Source of the DNA: Deroplatys truncata
Lineage: Eukaryota; Arthropoda; Insecta; Mantodea; Mantidae
Direction: 5' to 3'
DNA: 64,000 nucleotides
Assembly: GCA_030765065.1 (NCBI GenBank)
Contig: CM060986.1
Location: 80,407,573-80,471,572 of the forward strand
The notes beneath the pieces were generated by a model. The model saw only the letters and a program-made list of their open reading frames with translations. It ran no database searches and was not told the origin of the DNA. The position numbers were made by a program, and so were the translations under genes. Positions 23,501 to 33,599 of the stretch are shown here, one piece after another; within the stretch, counting starts at the first letter, position 1; every line of letters begins with the position of its first letter.

Positions 23501-26500
23501 CGGACGGGTAAACACGGTCTGGTGAGTGCTATGTGTAACGCCAACAGACTATACAAGAGATGGGTGGTTTGTAATTACGTAAAGTCCAGTAACACTTCAA
23601 CTCCATTTTCTTTCTCCTGGCTATATTGCTTAGAGATTCCTATGCCTGTTTATTACTGTGCTATAAAATAATATTATTTTTAAACTATTGCACACTTAAA
23701 AATTTTCATTTTGTGTAATTTTTATTTTATTTATTAAACTCATTTTTTCAGATATTACGTTGGTATTTGTATATCATCTTACTTCCGGTAGGTAAAGAAG
23801 GTACTGCATTCCATCCAAGGCAATGGCCGCAGTGGGAAGGAAAAATACTGTATATCCCTTGAACCAATATACGGAGTGTGACAAAATATTAACAATCTAA
23901 TTAAAACCTGATATTCTTATATGTTCTCGTAGGCTTCCGTGGCTTTTTCTGGTTGCCGCCACGTCATTGGGTGGTATTAATAAAAGCGAGCCATGACTTA
24001 AAACTCGCAATTTCTGAATCATAACTCACTTCCGTATTAATAAAACGCAAGCTTAGCGTGACCTTCGGCGTATTAACGACTCAACCCCTCCGCGGCTCTA
24101 GCCGCGGTATTAATAAAATGGAACTGTGATTTCACTTTAAGAGCCATGGCTTACGATTTCTTAAGCCACCTCAGTAGCTGTCTCAAACTTGAAGGCGATG
24201 GCTCAGTTGCAAGTGAACGTCAACCTGAGAAATGAAAAATACTATAAAATGCTCTGGAATTCTGATGACTACAATTATAAACAACTTTATAGGTTTGAGA
24301 AAGAAAACGTGAGGTGGCCCGCCCGGCATTTCCTTCCGGAAACTGTGTAGACAAGAGGAAAGGCCCTTATGCACTAGAGATGGAAAAATGAGAATATTTC
24401 TATGCTGCATTGGGGACCCCATATTCCAGAGGACTTGTACGTTTCACAAGGTACAGTTTAAATATATTTTGGAAAATTTCTTCTGACATTAAACAAAAAT
24501 TGAGAAACTGGATCAAATTCCCAGCAACCACTGCAGCACTACAAGCTGCTAAATTTGAACGGCAGCGTTATTTTACGTTATTGTAACCTCTCAAAAACAG
24601 CAAAAAGTTTTGTAACCTTGAATTATTTCATAAAACAGAGCTGGAGTATACAAGAAAATCGCCCTTACTATTCTTACCTCTTAACGAAACTATAGATGGA
24701 TTTGATTCCCCTTGAATAAGGTCTAAAAACTTGTTTTCCCAGTTCTTCAGGGCTATGGGCTTGTTGCCTGTCCGTCGCAGATCAGTCTTTACTTTTAGGC
24801 GACTTTTCATGTTTCTTATTTTCTTCGCTGTCTGGTCTTCTGTTAGGCGAAGATTCAGATTCTCTTTTAGTTTTCGCTGCACTTAGGTCATAGCAGAAGC
24901 CTTTTCCGCAGGCAGCTGAGATTTGCTCATCTCTTTTGTTGGTTTAATTCACAAAAGAAGATACAAACTGATTGCTTTCTTCAGTCATTTCTGATGGATA
25001 TACTGCCACTGAATCGAATGTTTACTGCCGCTCGACAATAATGCATTTGCAATCAGGAAGAGGGGAAACACGAGTCAGAGACTCGCAACCATAGAGCCAA
25101 GGCTCAGCACGGAGGGGAAGTTTTTATTAATGCCAAATCTGTGACTCCCGACTCGCTGCTACCGACGACTCGGTTTGCTACAAGCCATGGCTCATTAGTC
25201 ACGGCTCGCTTTTATTAATACCACCCATTGTTTCTCTCTCCAACGTTTCAACCTCTTGTTGAGGTCGTCTTCAGGGCTGCACTCTTTTTATACTAGAAGA
25301 CCCGAGAAAGGGCGACAATTCGCAGCATGCGGTGCAGTGCAACCCGAAAGACAGCCTCCACAAGAGTTCGAAACGTTGGACAGAAGAACAAGATTATTTA
25401 AAGTTATTGATTTTGAAAAGAGATTATGTACTAATTTGATTTTAAATAATTACGGCGGCAACCAGAAAACAGCCACTTGATATTCGTATATCCTTAATGT
25501 GTACGATAAGAAAACCTTAGAACTTGATAAGGAGTTTGCCTTACCCATACTTGAGGATCGCCTGAATCTCCGGTCGCAAAGGATCACGGTTCGAAAAGCA
25601 TTCAGGCACCGCTGTCCTTAGAGTGTGGTATGTGTCTAATTTGCTCTTGGTCCGCTCTAAAGAGAACTTGCAGCCTCTGAGGAACGTAAGCAGCCATTGA
25701 GGATCTGGAACACAGTCAGATCTATAGAAACCAGTAGGAAAGTTACATCAGAAGTAATACGGTGTTGCAAAATCGCAACACATACTTCAGTTTGTGCTTT
25801 TCATTAATACCACATGTTCAGAAACTAAACTACCAAGTTTCTAAGAGAGAAAGAAGAAACAAAGATGAATAATTTAAATGAATAATCACTGAGCATTAAT
25901 ATTTTTCTGTAGCGGGTACATAAGTACTCAATCTAATACATTTTAATTAGGGATGAGACCTCGGTACCCTCGATACTCGCTGGTATCGAAGTATGTCCAA
26001 TACTTTGAGATAAACCTTCGACCGTTTCGACACTATCAAATTTATAGGTTTTGCATTATTGGAAGTTGTTATATTTAACTTTAACTAGATAAAGAGTGAA
26101 AGGAACCCAGGCTTCATGTTATTGCCTCGCACGTGTCCCCAAGGAGCTGCTGAATATAGTTCTTGATGGACCCTGACTGCGTTTTCTGAGGGCGAATCAA
26201 TGCAACATTTTATGGACTTCTGTTTCTAAATGAAAACGTACAAAACAATGAGGGAAGGGGTGGAAGTCTCATGTAACATGTAGCGTCAAATGAGTTGTGA
26301 ATAAAGCTGTTTTAACTGATACACTAAATCACATTTCTGCAATAACTGGCTGGGTGACATGCTCTCAGCCATTAGATTTCCGTCTCTGGTAACCAAAATC
26401 TGTGAATGCAGCAGAAACAAATCAGAACTTAAGAGTGTGATAATACACCCATGGAAACATTTGTTCTCTCCTTCTATCTGTTAGTTTGTGTTTACGCAAG

Positions 26501-29500
26501 TCAAACTCGGGTCACGAGCATATTGTAAACTAATTTACATAATATAGATAGAAAACGACAAAAGAATGTTTTCAGCAGTATACCTTTTTCACTATAAGCT
26601 GAAAGGAGAAGTAAACAAAACTACGTGACAAGTCAGCACCTCATTGCTGGTGGACAAATTACAACCTTTCTCGCTTAGCATGTCATCTCTTCCTCTACAA
26701 GAAACAGTTCGGTTCATATCGTAACATTTTGTGATTATTCTCATGCAGAGAAATTTAAAAAACGCATTATTGTAACAGTTAAATTTATGAAACTAATTGT
26801 GTTTGTTCAGATTCACCTATAACTACATGAACCGTTATAGCAGAGGGTTTAAGAGACTCTGCGCAGACACAGCAGTTCGTTTCCGGCTGAGAATCTTCTG
26901 CTACTGTAGAAAACATAAACGAGGGAAATGGAAAGGAGACAATTGTGTTAAATGCTTTTAAAAATTCTGTGAAAAGTATCCACCTTTAATCGACAATGAA
27001 TATGGTTGGCCAATGTTTAGCAGTAATTGAACTTCTTTGTTAGTGGTGTAGAATTGTTGCATGGATAGCTTGGGTCGCTTTGTTTTCTATTGTGTTTTAA
27101 CCTATAAATCGTTATTTAACTTGTTGACTCATAAAATGTTAAAGCAAAGGTGGTATACTGATATTAGCCATTAAATAAATGATTTCTAAAACCTGAAGTT
27201 AAGAACAGCTTAATCCAGTACCTTTAAACACAGATGCCGAACTGTTTAAGTACAACTCTTATTTGTGTGTTAGAAGTTTAGGATGTAAGGCAAAATATAG
27301 GAATAAGACACACTGTGTTTAAAAGCTAATGATACAATATACTGTAATCGCATTCTGTATGAAGCAATTTCCTCTCACGGGTCTTAGTTCACGTCATCCT
27401 CCACGTGGTGCTGTCATGTGCTCGGCGGAGTGATACATTTAAGTTGTGTTTACTTCTCATTTCAGCTTATAGTGAAAAAGGTATAAATATAGTTACATAA
27501 AAAGGGAAGCAAAGAAATTAGTACAATTATTACAAATTATTATTATTACTATTACTATTATTAGCCTTGATTAACAATATGGTATATATGAGCTGTGGCA
27601 TTATCAAGATAAACAATTGCTGCCAACAGGAACCATTTCGAATCAACATACAATACAGAATTAGTTGCATGCGTTTGTACACAGAAAACCACTAATAACA
27701 TAATTCAATGAACAAACTATCGCTTTACTGTTTTTTGAAAAGTGTGTGTCGGTGCTCAAAGATCAATATTGGTATCGAGTATCGAGGAATAGTGGTATCT
27801 TTCCATCTCTAATTTTAATACTAAACATAAAAGTGGCAGTGAAATTGTTTATATATCGAATGAGTCACCTAAAACTACCACAGCAAATATCTCTGTAACA
27901 AAAATAGGAATTAAAAAACGACTTTCACAAGCATGAAGACAGAGATGGGACTCGCTAAAGTAGATGATATAGGCCATTCAAAAATGTAAACAAATATTAT
28001 AATTTTCAACGCAAACTTATGTTTTTAAATGGAAACCTTATATTATTTTGACGCAATTACTATCATAGAAAATAACATTAAGAGTGGTGTATTTTGCATC
28101 GCATAGGTCAATTAAATCCTAAGAAATTGTAACTTAAACCTGACATTTTATTAGCACCACTACCATCCGACCATTACCCACACAGCTTTGAAGGGAGAAA
28201 GGAGGCGAATGACACCGAGTGGCTCAAAATAACATAACTGCTCGAGGGGATGAAATATTATCGTGTACAACGCTTAGAGCTACCTCTGGGTAATAGTGGC
28301 ACTATTGCTTCCCTTATTTCACTCAAAGGGCCGATTCGTCCCTCAACATTGCTGTAAGCGATGGTTTCTACGATTCTTTGTTCCCATGTTCACAAAACCT
28401 AAATATGGGGCTGCTATGTAGCAATGAATCTAAAAAACGTGAAATTCAGAAGGCTACCACTCCACTAGACAGTGCAAGAGATAACGATGAAGTGTCGTGT
28501 TGATAGAATAAAGCGTGCCGAATGCACTTGTTTGATAGCATCCTTATCTTGGTTTGCAGTTAAATTCATGAAGTAATTTATCTCACAAGTAACACAACAT
28601 GAAAATAACTTAACCATAATACTATTAATAAAAATATTTTGTGATACATTCACATGACTTTCTCTGTCCTCTATCGTTTTTAGTAGCTATATAAATTATT
28701 TTTACTCACGCTTATTTTTCAATCTACTAAATTTTAAATCAAATAAACCTTTGCAGAAATAGCTACATTACATTTCGTTATGGATACAAAGAGAACAGCG
28801 ATAGTCATATATTTAAGAACAGGACGCTATACGCTGGCCTTAAAATTCCATACTGTTTCCATGCAATCGCAAGAAGCAACTGAATATTGAGAATACTTTA
28901 AAGAATGACCAAGAAATGAACAAGAACCTTTAATAACGGATATATCAGAAATCGCTTATATCACAAAAAGATTATTTTAAATAAACTGTGTTTTAAAGAA
29001 ATCTACCTTTTTTAGTGCAGTACTTTTTCATCTGTGATTTAACGTTTACGAGTTACACAAGATTATACAAAATTCTTCCAAATTAAGTGGGCTTCACAGG
29101 TTCTACCCAGCAAACTCAAGATATAAATTTTTTATTTTTCATGTAAATATCTTTAATATATAGTATTTTAATCAAGATCGTTAGTGCCATTTTTTTAGAA
29201 AATATAATTTTCGAAAAAGTCTTCCATGTAAAGGGTAGTCTAGGGTGGGGGATTTTCTTGAAAATCATATGTCGTATGTTTGGAAGGTATGGAACTATAA
29301 TAACAAGTTTGGTGTTGATCCGAGTTGTCGTTTTTCAGTTATGCTGTTCATTAACACACACATACATACACACAGACCTTTTTATAAATGCCTTTTGTAG
29401 GGCTTTTGTTGGAATCAGGAGCCTCAAAGCGTGTTTTCGGTGAAATCTCGACATCAAATTTTTGGTCGGAATACAATAAGCCCATGTTTGAAAAAGTTTA

Positions 29501-32500
29501 AGTGTCAGATGGCTTGAAAAAATTTACAGTGTCACAGTAGAAAAGAGTATCTTGCATGGGGCAGAGGTATGGGGAGTAGATGGTTGGAGAGAGGTTGACA
29601 AAGTCAATAGATCTTTTAGGTATATCAATAGCATCGCCAAATGAGCCAGCAAAATTTGAACTTGGTGAGAAGGTAAAAAATTTTCACAAGAACTATAAAA
29701 TATTTGTATAGAATCTCCAACCTGGAACATAGCGACATTATCAAAGAATGTATTCATATGCAAGAGGAAATTAAGTGGAAAGCGTCATGAGTATTAAAAG
29801 TCCAGGAAGTTATGGAATAGATAGGTGTGCGAGATGCGTAGATAAATGCAGAATATCACCGGTTACACCAACAGATGCTAAATGTTAACACATTGTTAAA
29901 CTGATTTAACACTGAAGTTAACACAAATTCTGTTTCATCAAACAATGTTAACTTTAACATTGCCATTGCCATGAATATAAATAGTTGTGGGCTACTTACA
30001 GAGAGCGCGGCAATCCATAGACAAAAGTGCATCGGAGTACGTTCAGAAGCAGTGTAGTTCGGCCACCGCCCTCTCGAAAGCTGGCGTTCGCAGTTGTCTT
30101 TGACGTTAAAAACGTGTTAGCTAACAATTTGCTTTAAAAGCTTGATGAAACGCAACAGTTTTAACTTTATGTTAAACTTTGAACAACTAGTTAACAAACA
30201 AGGGGTTAGAGTGTTTATAACATCGGTTTTTGGAAAGAGTAGAATTAAGGCTAGAAGATTTTGATAAAAAACATTTTTGGCATTACAAGAGAGAAAAGCT
30301 TCTTGAGGGTATATAGGGGAATAAAACTGTAGGAGAGGGAAAAGTACATGTAGATATGCAATAAATTTGGGCGTGAAGGATTTGCACGAGTTAGAAACTT
30401 GAATGGAAACAAAGATATGGAGAGAATACGTGTGACAACAGAAATGGAAAAACTTCGATTAGAAAGTATTAATAAGAACGATTGACTGTGAAGGGGGATA
30501 AAAATATAAAAGCTGTGCGAAACTATTTGGGTAAGGTCAAAGAGGAATGGCTAAGAATGACTATAAAGAAGATGGGGTCACAGGCAGGTGAATTAGACAA
30601 ATAATGTAAGCAAGTGGACAGTGGGTCAACAATACATGGAAATCCAGGAGATAAGTATAGGAAAGCAACCAACAAGTGAATTTATAGCGCGAAAAGCTAA
30701 ATATTTTCAAATATTCTTATAGTATAAAATTATGTAGCTTAATTTTCTAATTGTGAGTGTTGAGAAATAAATGTTCATTCATATAATTGTTCATGTGGAA
30801 ACATCTTGCATGTTGTATTCTGTTATTTCGGTGATTTCATTTCCCAAATAGGTCAATATTTACACAAACACTCAGGGATGCACATTAACGTTTAAAGCAC
30901 CATTCAATTTTTCTAACACGAATGATAATTTTTTTCATGCATTTCTATTACCTTTCCAAGCATAGTTAGCGGATTCCTTAAACTTACTTTTGAGAGAAAA
31001 TGCTGATTAGATCCTTCGTGGTCAAAGAAGTACCAACTTTGCTCAATTGTATTAGCACAATAATGTATAATCAAATAATAATTCTATGTATAGCAAATAC
31101 TGCTGTTCAACTGTTATTATAAACATTTATTACTCACTATCTTTAGCGCAATATCTATCACACAGATACCCAGAATCCTCACCATCATCATTTTGTTCAT
31201 AATTAGCAATAAAAACAAGATAATGCCGCCGATTATGTTGTATTAAAAGCTTTTGGATATCATCTTTATACGAGACTAGAAGTAAACTGAAAGACACTTT
31301 TCTGACTTCTTTCATAGATTTGTGAGAAAGAACAAATAATAAGAAGTAGAAATGTTTGAAACAGCATGCTTTCCTTTACGCTGGTGAGAAAATCGTATTT
31401 GACGGGTAAGGCGAGGACTGTCGCAGAGTAGAACGCACGCTCTGTCTCCGATGCCGCTGTGAACTACGAACACTATATAAACGTTGCTAGTGGTATAATT
31501 AAATTATTATATTATTACATAAATTATTCTTAAGGGAATGAAAACGATTAAAACACAAGCATGTTAATAAGCAATAAATAAAAACAAGCATTTTAACGTA
31601 AACTTTCCTATTATACACTTTGTGTAATAAAACCCAAACAAGCAAATCAGATACAAAAATTAGAAGGTACTTATAAAAACTTTCGGTGATAATAAATATA
31701 GTAAAATAGGACTTTTTATTTAATAACTTAAGAAAATGCAATAAAACAAAATAAATTATTTTATTTAATCCAAGAACAGGCCTCTCTAAACACTTGATGC
31801 GTATAAGCCAAGTAACAGGTGCTTAATCTGCATAAGTCTTGCTCACTTACTACCATTTTTCAAAACATATGAAGAAAGGATACCTTTATTTCACATAAGG
31901 GTCTATTAATGCTTTTCAAAGTACAATGAGAGAGTGCTTAAAACCTTTGCTTGTGAATTAATATTTTCACTGGATTTTGAAGGACTTTTAAGCAATCAAA
32001 ATTAAGGTACCTACTGAACTTTTAAAATTGTAATAATACATCGGGTGCATTTATTTCTCGTAACTACAATCTAGATGAGATGGAATAGGAACGACCTGAC
32101 CGAGGGCTGACTGAATTTAAAATTTAGCTATTCTGCCCCAAAATACGAATGTTGCAATTCAAGTGATAGAGCAGGAATTACATAAACCTGAACTTGTTAT
32201 TTAAATACAATTTAATTATTAAATTACGAAGAAATATTATAGGATATACAACGGATGAGAACACCTTGCGACCTGCGACCTACGTGAGATCTATTTGGCT
32301 ACTAACTCGGAGTAAGGAATGAAATGAAGGAACCACAGGATGCTACAAGCCGCAGGCAGACAAGCCACAAAGACGCATGAAAGTCCCTAATTCCTGGCTC
32401 GAAAAGCTCCGTCCCACTACTAGAGCTATCCAGGGAGGGCGATGAACGACCCGTGGAACCAGACAGCCCTCTAGTGTCCACGGGGAACACTCTTTCCTTG

Positions 32501-33308
32501 GAGCAAACATCCCGGCTATCTGCCCGGCACCGCCTCACGCCACGAAACCTAGAAGCATACTGAAACATGAGAAGGAAACGTAATGAAAGAGAAATTAAAT
32601 CGTGTAGATGAGCAACCAACACAGCATTCGTCTACCGACCAGATAAAACCACAAGAATCCAAAAATCTGAATCAGGAATCAAACCCGGACCTCCCGATGC
32701 GAGCCTCATGCGTTAACAACTCGCCAACTCGCTCGATACTAAGAAATATTAGTGAGCCCTTTAACAGTGATGACGTCACAAGAAACCAAGCGCGTTTTTA
32801 TACATCATCTAACACAAATGCCAAGGAAGGTACGAGCCGAAAATCCTAGCTTAATTAAAGGTTCGGCTTTGGCTTCAAGAATTAAGAGTAGTCTGTACTG
32901 AATTTGGCTATTTCGATAAATTTCAACCGATTAAGCTGAGGCTTCTATCACATATTTATTACGCAAAATTATATTATGAATTTAAATTTCATAGCCTTAC
33001 TGTCCTAACTTTGGAAAATAATACTCAAAACATTCAAATCCAATTTTGCATCTTATGCGGAATAATCTAACTAAGGAAAAAATTCTCATCCTCCAGCCGG
33101 GAATCGAACCCAGGACCTCTGGATGTTGAAGCTAACATACTACTCGGATATTGTGTCGATTGTAAACTGTACCTTTTCTGACGTTGAGATGAGGTTGTTT
33201 CTTCAACCACTCCAATATATACTCCACATCTCGTTCCCTTCTTGCAGGGTCCTCGTTTATCAGACGAATTGCAGCTTCAAGGTCCGCACTCAAAGGCCTC
33301 ACCTCCAT
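9115..33308 (-). CDS. CRAL-TRIO lipid-transfer protein (alpha-tocopherol transfer protein-like), six coding exons
   Basis: The coding parts are 33308-33173, 25704-25545, 22190-21932, 16273-16163, 12851-12746 and 9269-9115. They total 927 nt, which is 308 residues plus a TGA stop. All five introns are GT-AG, and the phases (1, 2, 0, 0, 1) fit at every joint. Residues 1-90 are a CRAL-TRIO N-terminal helical region with EWLKKQPHL and LLTFLRGCKFSLER. Residues of about 98-260 form the lipid-binding fold, with PDPEGRRVIL, FTPSLMKKA, YPLRPKAMHHF and FPKEYGGEAG. The tail RPGGKPRTQEDLFGLDGSF then LVID is typical of the insect members. The family binds small hydrophobic ligands such as tocopherol, retinoids or phosphoinositides in the cytosol. 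The ligand of this protein cannot be read from sequence. No stop or frameshift breaks it, so it looks functional. Untranslated exons and the promoter were not located. Confidence 0.93.
10625..11130 (+). mobile_element. tRNA-derived SINE nested in transposon copy A
   Basis: The head-like stretch near 10640-10680 (gaggctcgcattctggaggtc) matches the head of the SINE at 32.7 kb. It is followed by gtggttttccctggttgac and a GC-rich body. It sits between the two conserved parts of the transposase, so it entered after that element. Open frames in it (10723-10965, 10943-11125) are chance. Confidence 0.65.
11416..11507. repeat. (TA)n microsatellite, two tracts
   Basis: Two TA tracts of about 30 bp each are separated by gagaataaattatata-type sequence. 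They lie next to the SINE insertion in transposon copy A. Confidence 0.9.
12746..12851 (-). CDS. CRAL-TRIO gene, coding exon 5
   Basis: 106 nt between gttccag and ACAG/gtattt. It encodes residues 223-257 and one base of codon 258: IHVHADGMEEVF, then FPKEYGGEAGTVEELT. The EYGG motif is the most constant signature of the C-terminal part of CRAL-TRIO domains. Confidence 0.93.
13466..14759 (+). mobile_element. mariner element, 1,294 bp, with TA duplication
   Basis: The terminal inverted repeats are cgagggcggattgataagtc on the left and gacttatcaatccgccctgg on the right. They are flanked by TA at 13464-13465 and 14760-14761. Length matches the 1.25-1.3 kb of mariner elements. It lies inside DDE transposon copy B, which dates it as the younger of the two. 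Confidence 0.93.
13643..14664 (+). pseudogene. mariner transposase, inactivated
   Basis: The frame begins MDKSEFRVLIKHYFF and shifts by one base into TVKETEEKLNKYYGDSAPSH. It continues through the helix-turn-helix region to MRKLSAR, where a TGA replaces the expected tryptophan before VPRLL. After another shift the first catalytic aspartate appears in TVDEAWIHYY (about 14114). The second is in FHQDNTSAHKS (about 14390) and the third in PPYSPDFAPIDFFLF (about 14475). All three catalytic residues of the D,D34D type can be placed, but at least three frameshifts and one stop separate the parts. Transposition activity is therefore not expected. Confidence 0.9.
16163..16273 (-). CDS. CRAL-TRIO gene, coding exon 4
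   Basis: 111 nt, 37 whole codons, between gaattgcag and AAAGG/gtaagt. It encodes residues 186-222: DGYPLRPKAMHHFHLPVGF, then VFNVFKSFMKEKLQKR. In relatives this segment forms part of the ligand pocket and the mobile gate helix. The usual INTP-type stretch is here FHLP. Confidence 0.92.
16495..17040 (-). mobile_element. tRNA-derived SINE inside F1 copy b
   Basis: On the minus strand the B box reads gggttcgatccc (about 16972-16990). It is followed by gtttccccgggtcgacaggc and the GC-rich body. Similar bases lie at both junctions (gaacataa and gagcataa), suggesting a decayed target duplication. Open frames in both directions are chance. Confidence 0.75.
17420..17953. mobile_element. solo LTR (Gypsy-like), 534 bp, with ATAT duplication
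   Basis: It starts TGTGGCGTATA and ends CATGTAACA, a TG...CA pair. ATAT flanks it at 17416-17419 and 17954-17957. It interrupts F1 copy b exactly, and the F1 sequence continues on each side. Its last 150 bp resemble the end of the sequence near 61.9-62.04 kb. No internal retroelement genes are attached, so it is a recombined solo LTR. Confidence 0.8.
18301..19915. other. intron 3 DNA, nothing recognised apart from a short repeat fragment
   Basis: AT-rich sequence. A stretch near 19481-19540 (tagatctcatttaggtcgca) resembles 57411-57450 and may be a piece of a dispersed repeat. Confidence 0.4.
19916..20775 (+). repeat. interspersed repeat F1, copy c
   Basis: It opens with actttccctactacgtatag and agcaggggaagtattgtatt. 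It ends with ggaagtcatgtgaatgtaac. The order of internal markers is the same as in copy a. Confidence 0.85.
20845..21655 (-). repeat. interspersed repeat F1, copy d, inverted relative to copy c
   Basis: It begins tctgatgtgttacactcaca and ends cttcccctacttactacacg plus tagtagagaaagta. Copies c and d stand tail to tail, only about 70 bp apart, so they form an inverted pair of about 1.7 kb in intron 3. Confidence 0.85.
21932..22190 (-). CDS. CRAL-TRIO gene, coding exon 3
   Basis: 259 nt, entered in phase 2 after gaatag and ending in phase 0 at TTCCAG/gtaata. It encodes residues 99-185: PMIPLPEPDPEGRRVILMR, then an acidic turn and LLDHSGSTLAQVSHFTPSLM. The frame stays open for another 15 codons upstream. 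I chose the inner acceptor because only it fits the phase of exon 2 and gives a start that matches the family (LPxPDxEGRRV). Confidence 0.92.
22600..23904. other. intron 2 DNA, nothing recognised
   Basis: AT-rich sequence with no supported exon or repeat. Confidence 0.4.
24240..24585 (+). pseudogene. Harbinger transposase relic
   Basis: Plus-strand fragments read RFEKENVRWPARHFLPETV, then GKALM and LRNWIKFPATTAALQAAKF. They match the N-terminal part of HARBI1-like nucleases in insects. The frames are broken by shifts and stops, and the catalytic DDE part downstream is missing. It is a truncated, dead gene. Confidence 0.8.
24628..24882 (-). pseudogene. Harbinger Myb/MADF-like accessory protein fragment
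   Basis: The minus-strand open frame contains RLTEDQTAKKIRNMKSRLKV and later ALKNWENKFLDL. This pattern fits the trihelix/MADF DNA-binding proteins that Harbinger elements encode beside their transposase. The N-terminal half is missing, and a GTG rather than an ATG may not be the real start. Placement inside the element's inverted repeats supports the call. Confidence 0.6.
25240..25275 (-). ncRNA. hammerhead-like motif, probably degenerate
   Basis: On the minus strand CTGAAGA (25274-25268) is followed by a stem, ACCTC...GAGGT, and then GAAAC (25249-25245). This is the order CUGANGA, stem II, GAAA of a hammerhead core. Stems I and III could not be shown, so cleavage is doubtful. It lies in the Penelope-like repeat. 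Confidence 0.35.
25545..25704 (-). CDS. CRAL-TRIO gene, coding exon 2
   Basis: 160 nt, entered in phase 1 after ttccag and left in phase 2 at TATGG/gtaagg. The split codon with exon 1 becomes GAT. It encodes residues 46-98, with LLTFLRGCKFSLERTK and then LRTAVPECFSNRDPLRPEIQ. This is the usual transition from the N-terminal helices into the lipid-binding domain. Confidence 0.93.
25948..27811. mobile_element. hAT element, 1,864 bp, non-autonomous, 8-bp duplication
   Basis: The left end tagggatgagacctcggtac and the right end (reversed) tagagatggaaagataccac are imperfect inverted repeats. Both continue into ctcgatactcg. The 8-bp duplication attttaat stands at 25940-25947 and 27812-27819 exactly at the ends. 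No transposase frame is visible. A second inverted pair (26579-26617 and 27446-27484, tatacctttttcactataag on the left) lies inside and may be a nested element. It is in intron 1. Confidence 0.92.
27820..28629. other. intron 1 DNA, nothing recognised
   Basis: AT-rich sequence with no supported exon or repeat. Confidence 0.4.
28630..29490 (-). repeat. interspersed repeat F1, copy e
   Basis: It opens gatacattcacatgactttc. It carries the markers agtctagggtgggggatttt and accaagtttggtgtt in a diverged form, and ends tttttggtcggaatacaata. It is more diverged than copies c and d. Confidence 0.75.
29525..29862 (+). pseudogene. LINE open-frame relic (C-terminal region)
   Basis: The plus strand reads SILHGAEVWGVDGWREVDK and then VNRSFRYI. 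This matches the segment after the palm of non-LTR reverse transcriptases (the usual pattern is LLYGAEIWG..). Stops and shifts follow immediately. The upstream palm motifs are absent, as expected for a truncated copy. Confidence 0.6.
29876..30205. mobile_element. probable fold-back MITE, about 330 bp
   Basis: The two flanks are inverted copies. The left has gaagttaacacaaattctgt then ttcatcaaac, and the right, reversed, has aaagttaaaactgttgcgtt then tcatcaagc. The core is a GC-richer unique stretch. No clean target duplication was seen. Confidence 0.45.
30206..32296. other. intron 1 DNA, nothing recognised
   Basis: A 61-codon minus-strand frame at 31130-31315 shows no family resemblance that I can name. 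No repeat was identified. Confidence 0.4.
32297..32740 (-). mobile_element. tRNA-derived SINE
   Basis: On the minus strand the head is near 32740-32670 (gaggctcgcatcgggaggtc then cgggtttgattcc, a B-box type sequence). A GC-rich body follows with ctagtagtgggacggagc. The same head occurs in the SINE at 10.6 kb. Open frames on both strands are chance. Confidence 0.7.
33088..33135 (-). repeat. tRNA-like fragment of a SINE
   Basis: On the minus strand the sequence reads cagaggtcctgggttcgatt and then cccggctgg, a T-arm-like stretch with a B box. No acceptor stem or anticodon arm can be built, so it is a SINE fragment rather than a tRNA gene. It lies 38 bp from the donor site of exon 1. Confidence 0.5.
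33173..33308 (-). CDS. CRAL-TRIO gene, coding exon 1
   Basis: The exon encodes residues 1-45 and one base of codon 46. The start is the ATG at 33308-33306 in the context gaagATGG, with A at -3 and G at +4. It opens MEVRPLSADLEAAIRLINED and continues through RRERDVEYILEWLKKQPHL, matching the helical start of the family (VRPLS..L and EWL.KQPHL). The donor is AAAG/gtacag. A good acceptor, gaatgtcag, stands 14 bases before the ATG on the minus strand, so an upstream noncoding exon is likely. Confidence 0.9.
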
Positions 33309-33599
33309 CTTCTGGCTCCTGACATTCAGGTAGAGACGATCACCTATTCTAATGACCATGATACACAAAGTCTCAACCAAACAGGCCTTTAGTTCAGATT
33401 AGATAAGCATGTCTTATCTGCAGATTAAGGATGACTGTGTTTGCACACGTTTACGGTTTCCAAAGGCTAACAATCTAATTTACGTAAGTTCAATAACACA
33501 CATCTAACCGTAAATGCGTAATGGACAAATATATCTGCTATTATGTTTAAACTCCTCAATAATAGAAAACAAAATGAGTCGGTTAGTTCTGTAATTGGC

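Larger units (their letters stand above)
23969..25226. mobile_element. PIF/Harbinger transposon, 1,258 bp, ATT duplication
   Basis: The terminal inverted repeat of about 30 bp is gggtggtattaataaaagcg on the left, mirrored on the right. ATT flanks it at 23966-23968 and 25227-25229, which fits the 3-bp duplications of this superfamily. It contains relics of both expected genes: a transposase on the plus strand and a Myb/MADF-like frame on the minus strand. Confidence 0.9.
23905..25495. mobile_element. Penelope-like repeat with inverted ends, hosting a Harbinger element
   Basis: The outer ends are inverted: on the left cctgatattcttatatg then tttttctggttgccgcc, and on the right ggcggcaaccagaaaacag then cttgatattcgtat. 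The inner part has two inverted copies of a cgaaacgttgg phrase (25240-25275 minus, 25344-25380 plus). Such phrases occur in Penelope-like element repeats that carry hammerhead-type motifs. The Harbinger insertion separates the left end from the rest. Confidence 0.5.

Noticed and set aside
33088-33135. Possible tRNA gene
   Set aside because: Only a T-arm-like part with a B box is present. No cloverleaf can be completed, so it is a SINE fragment.
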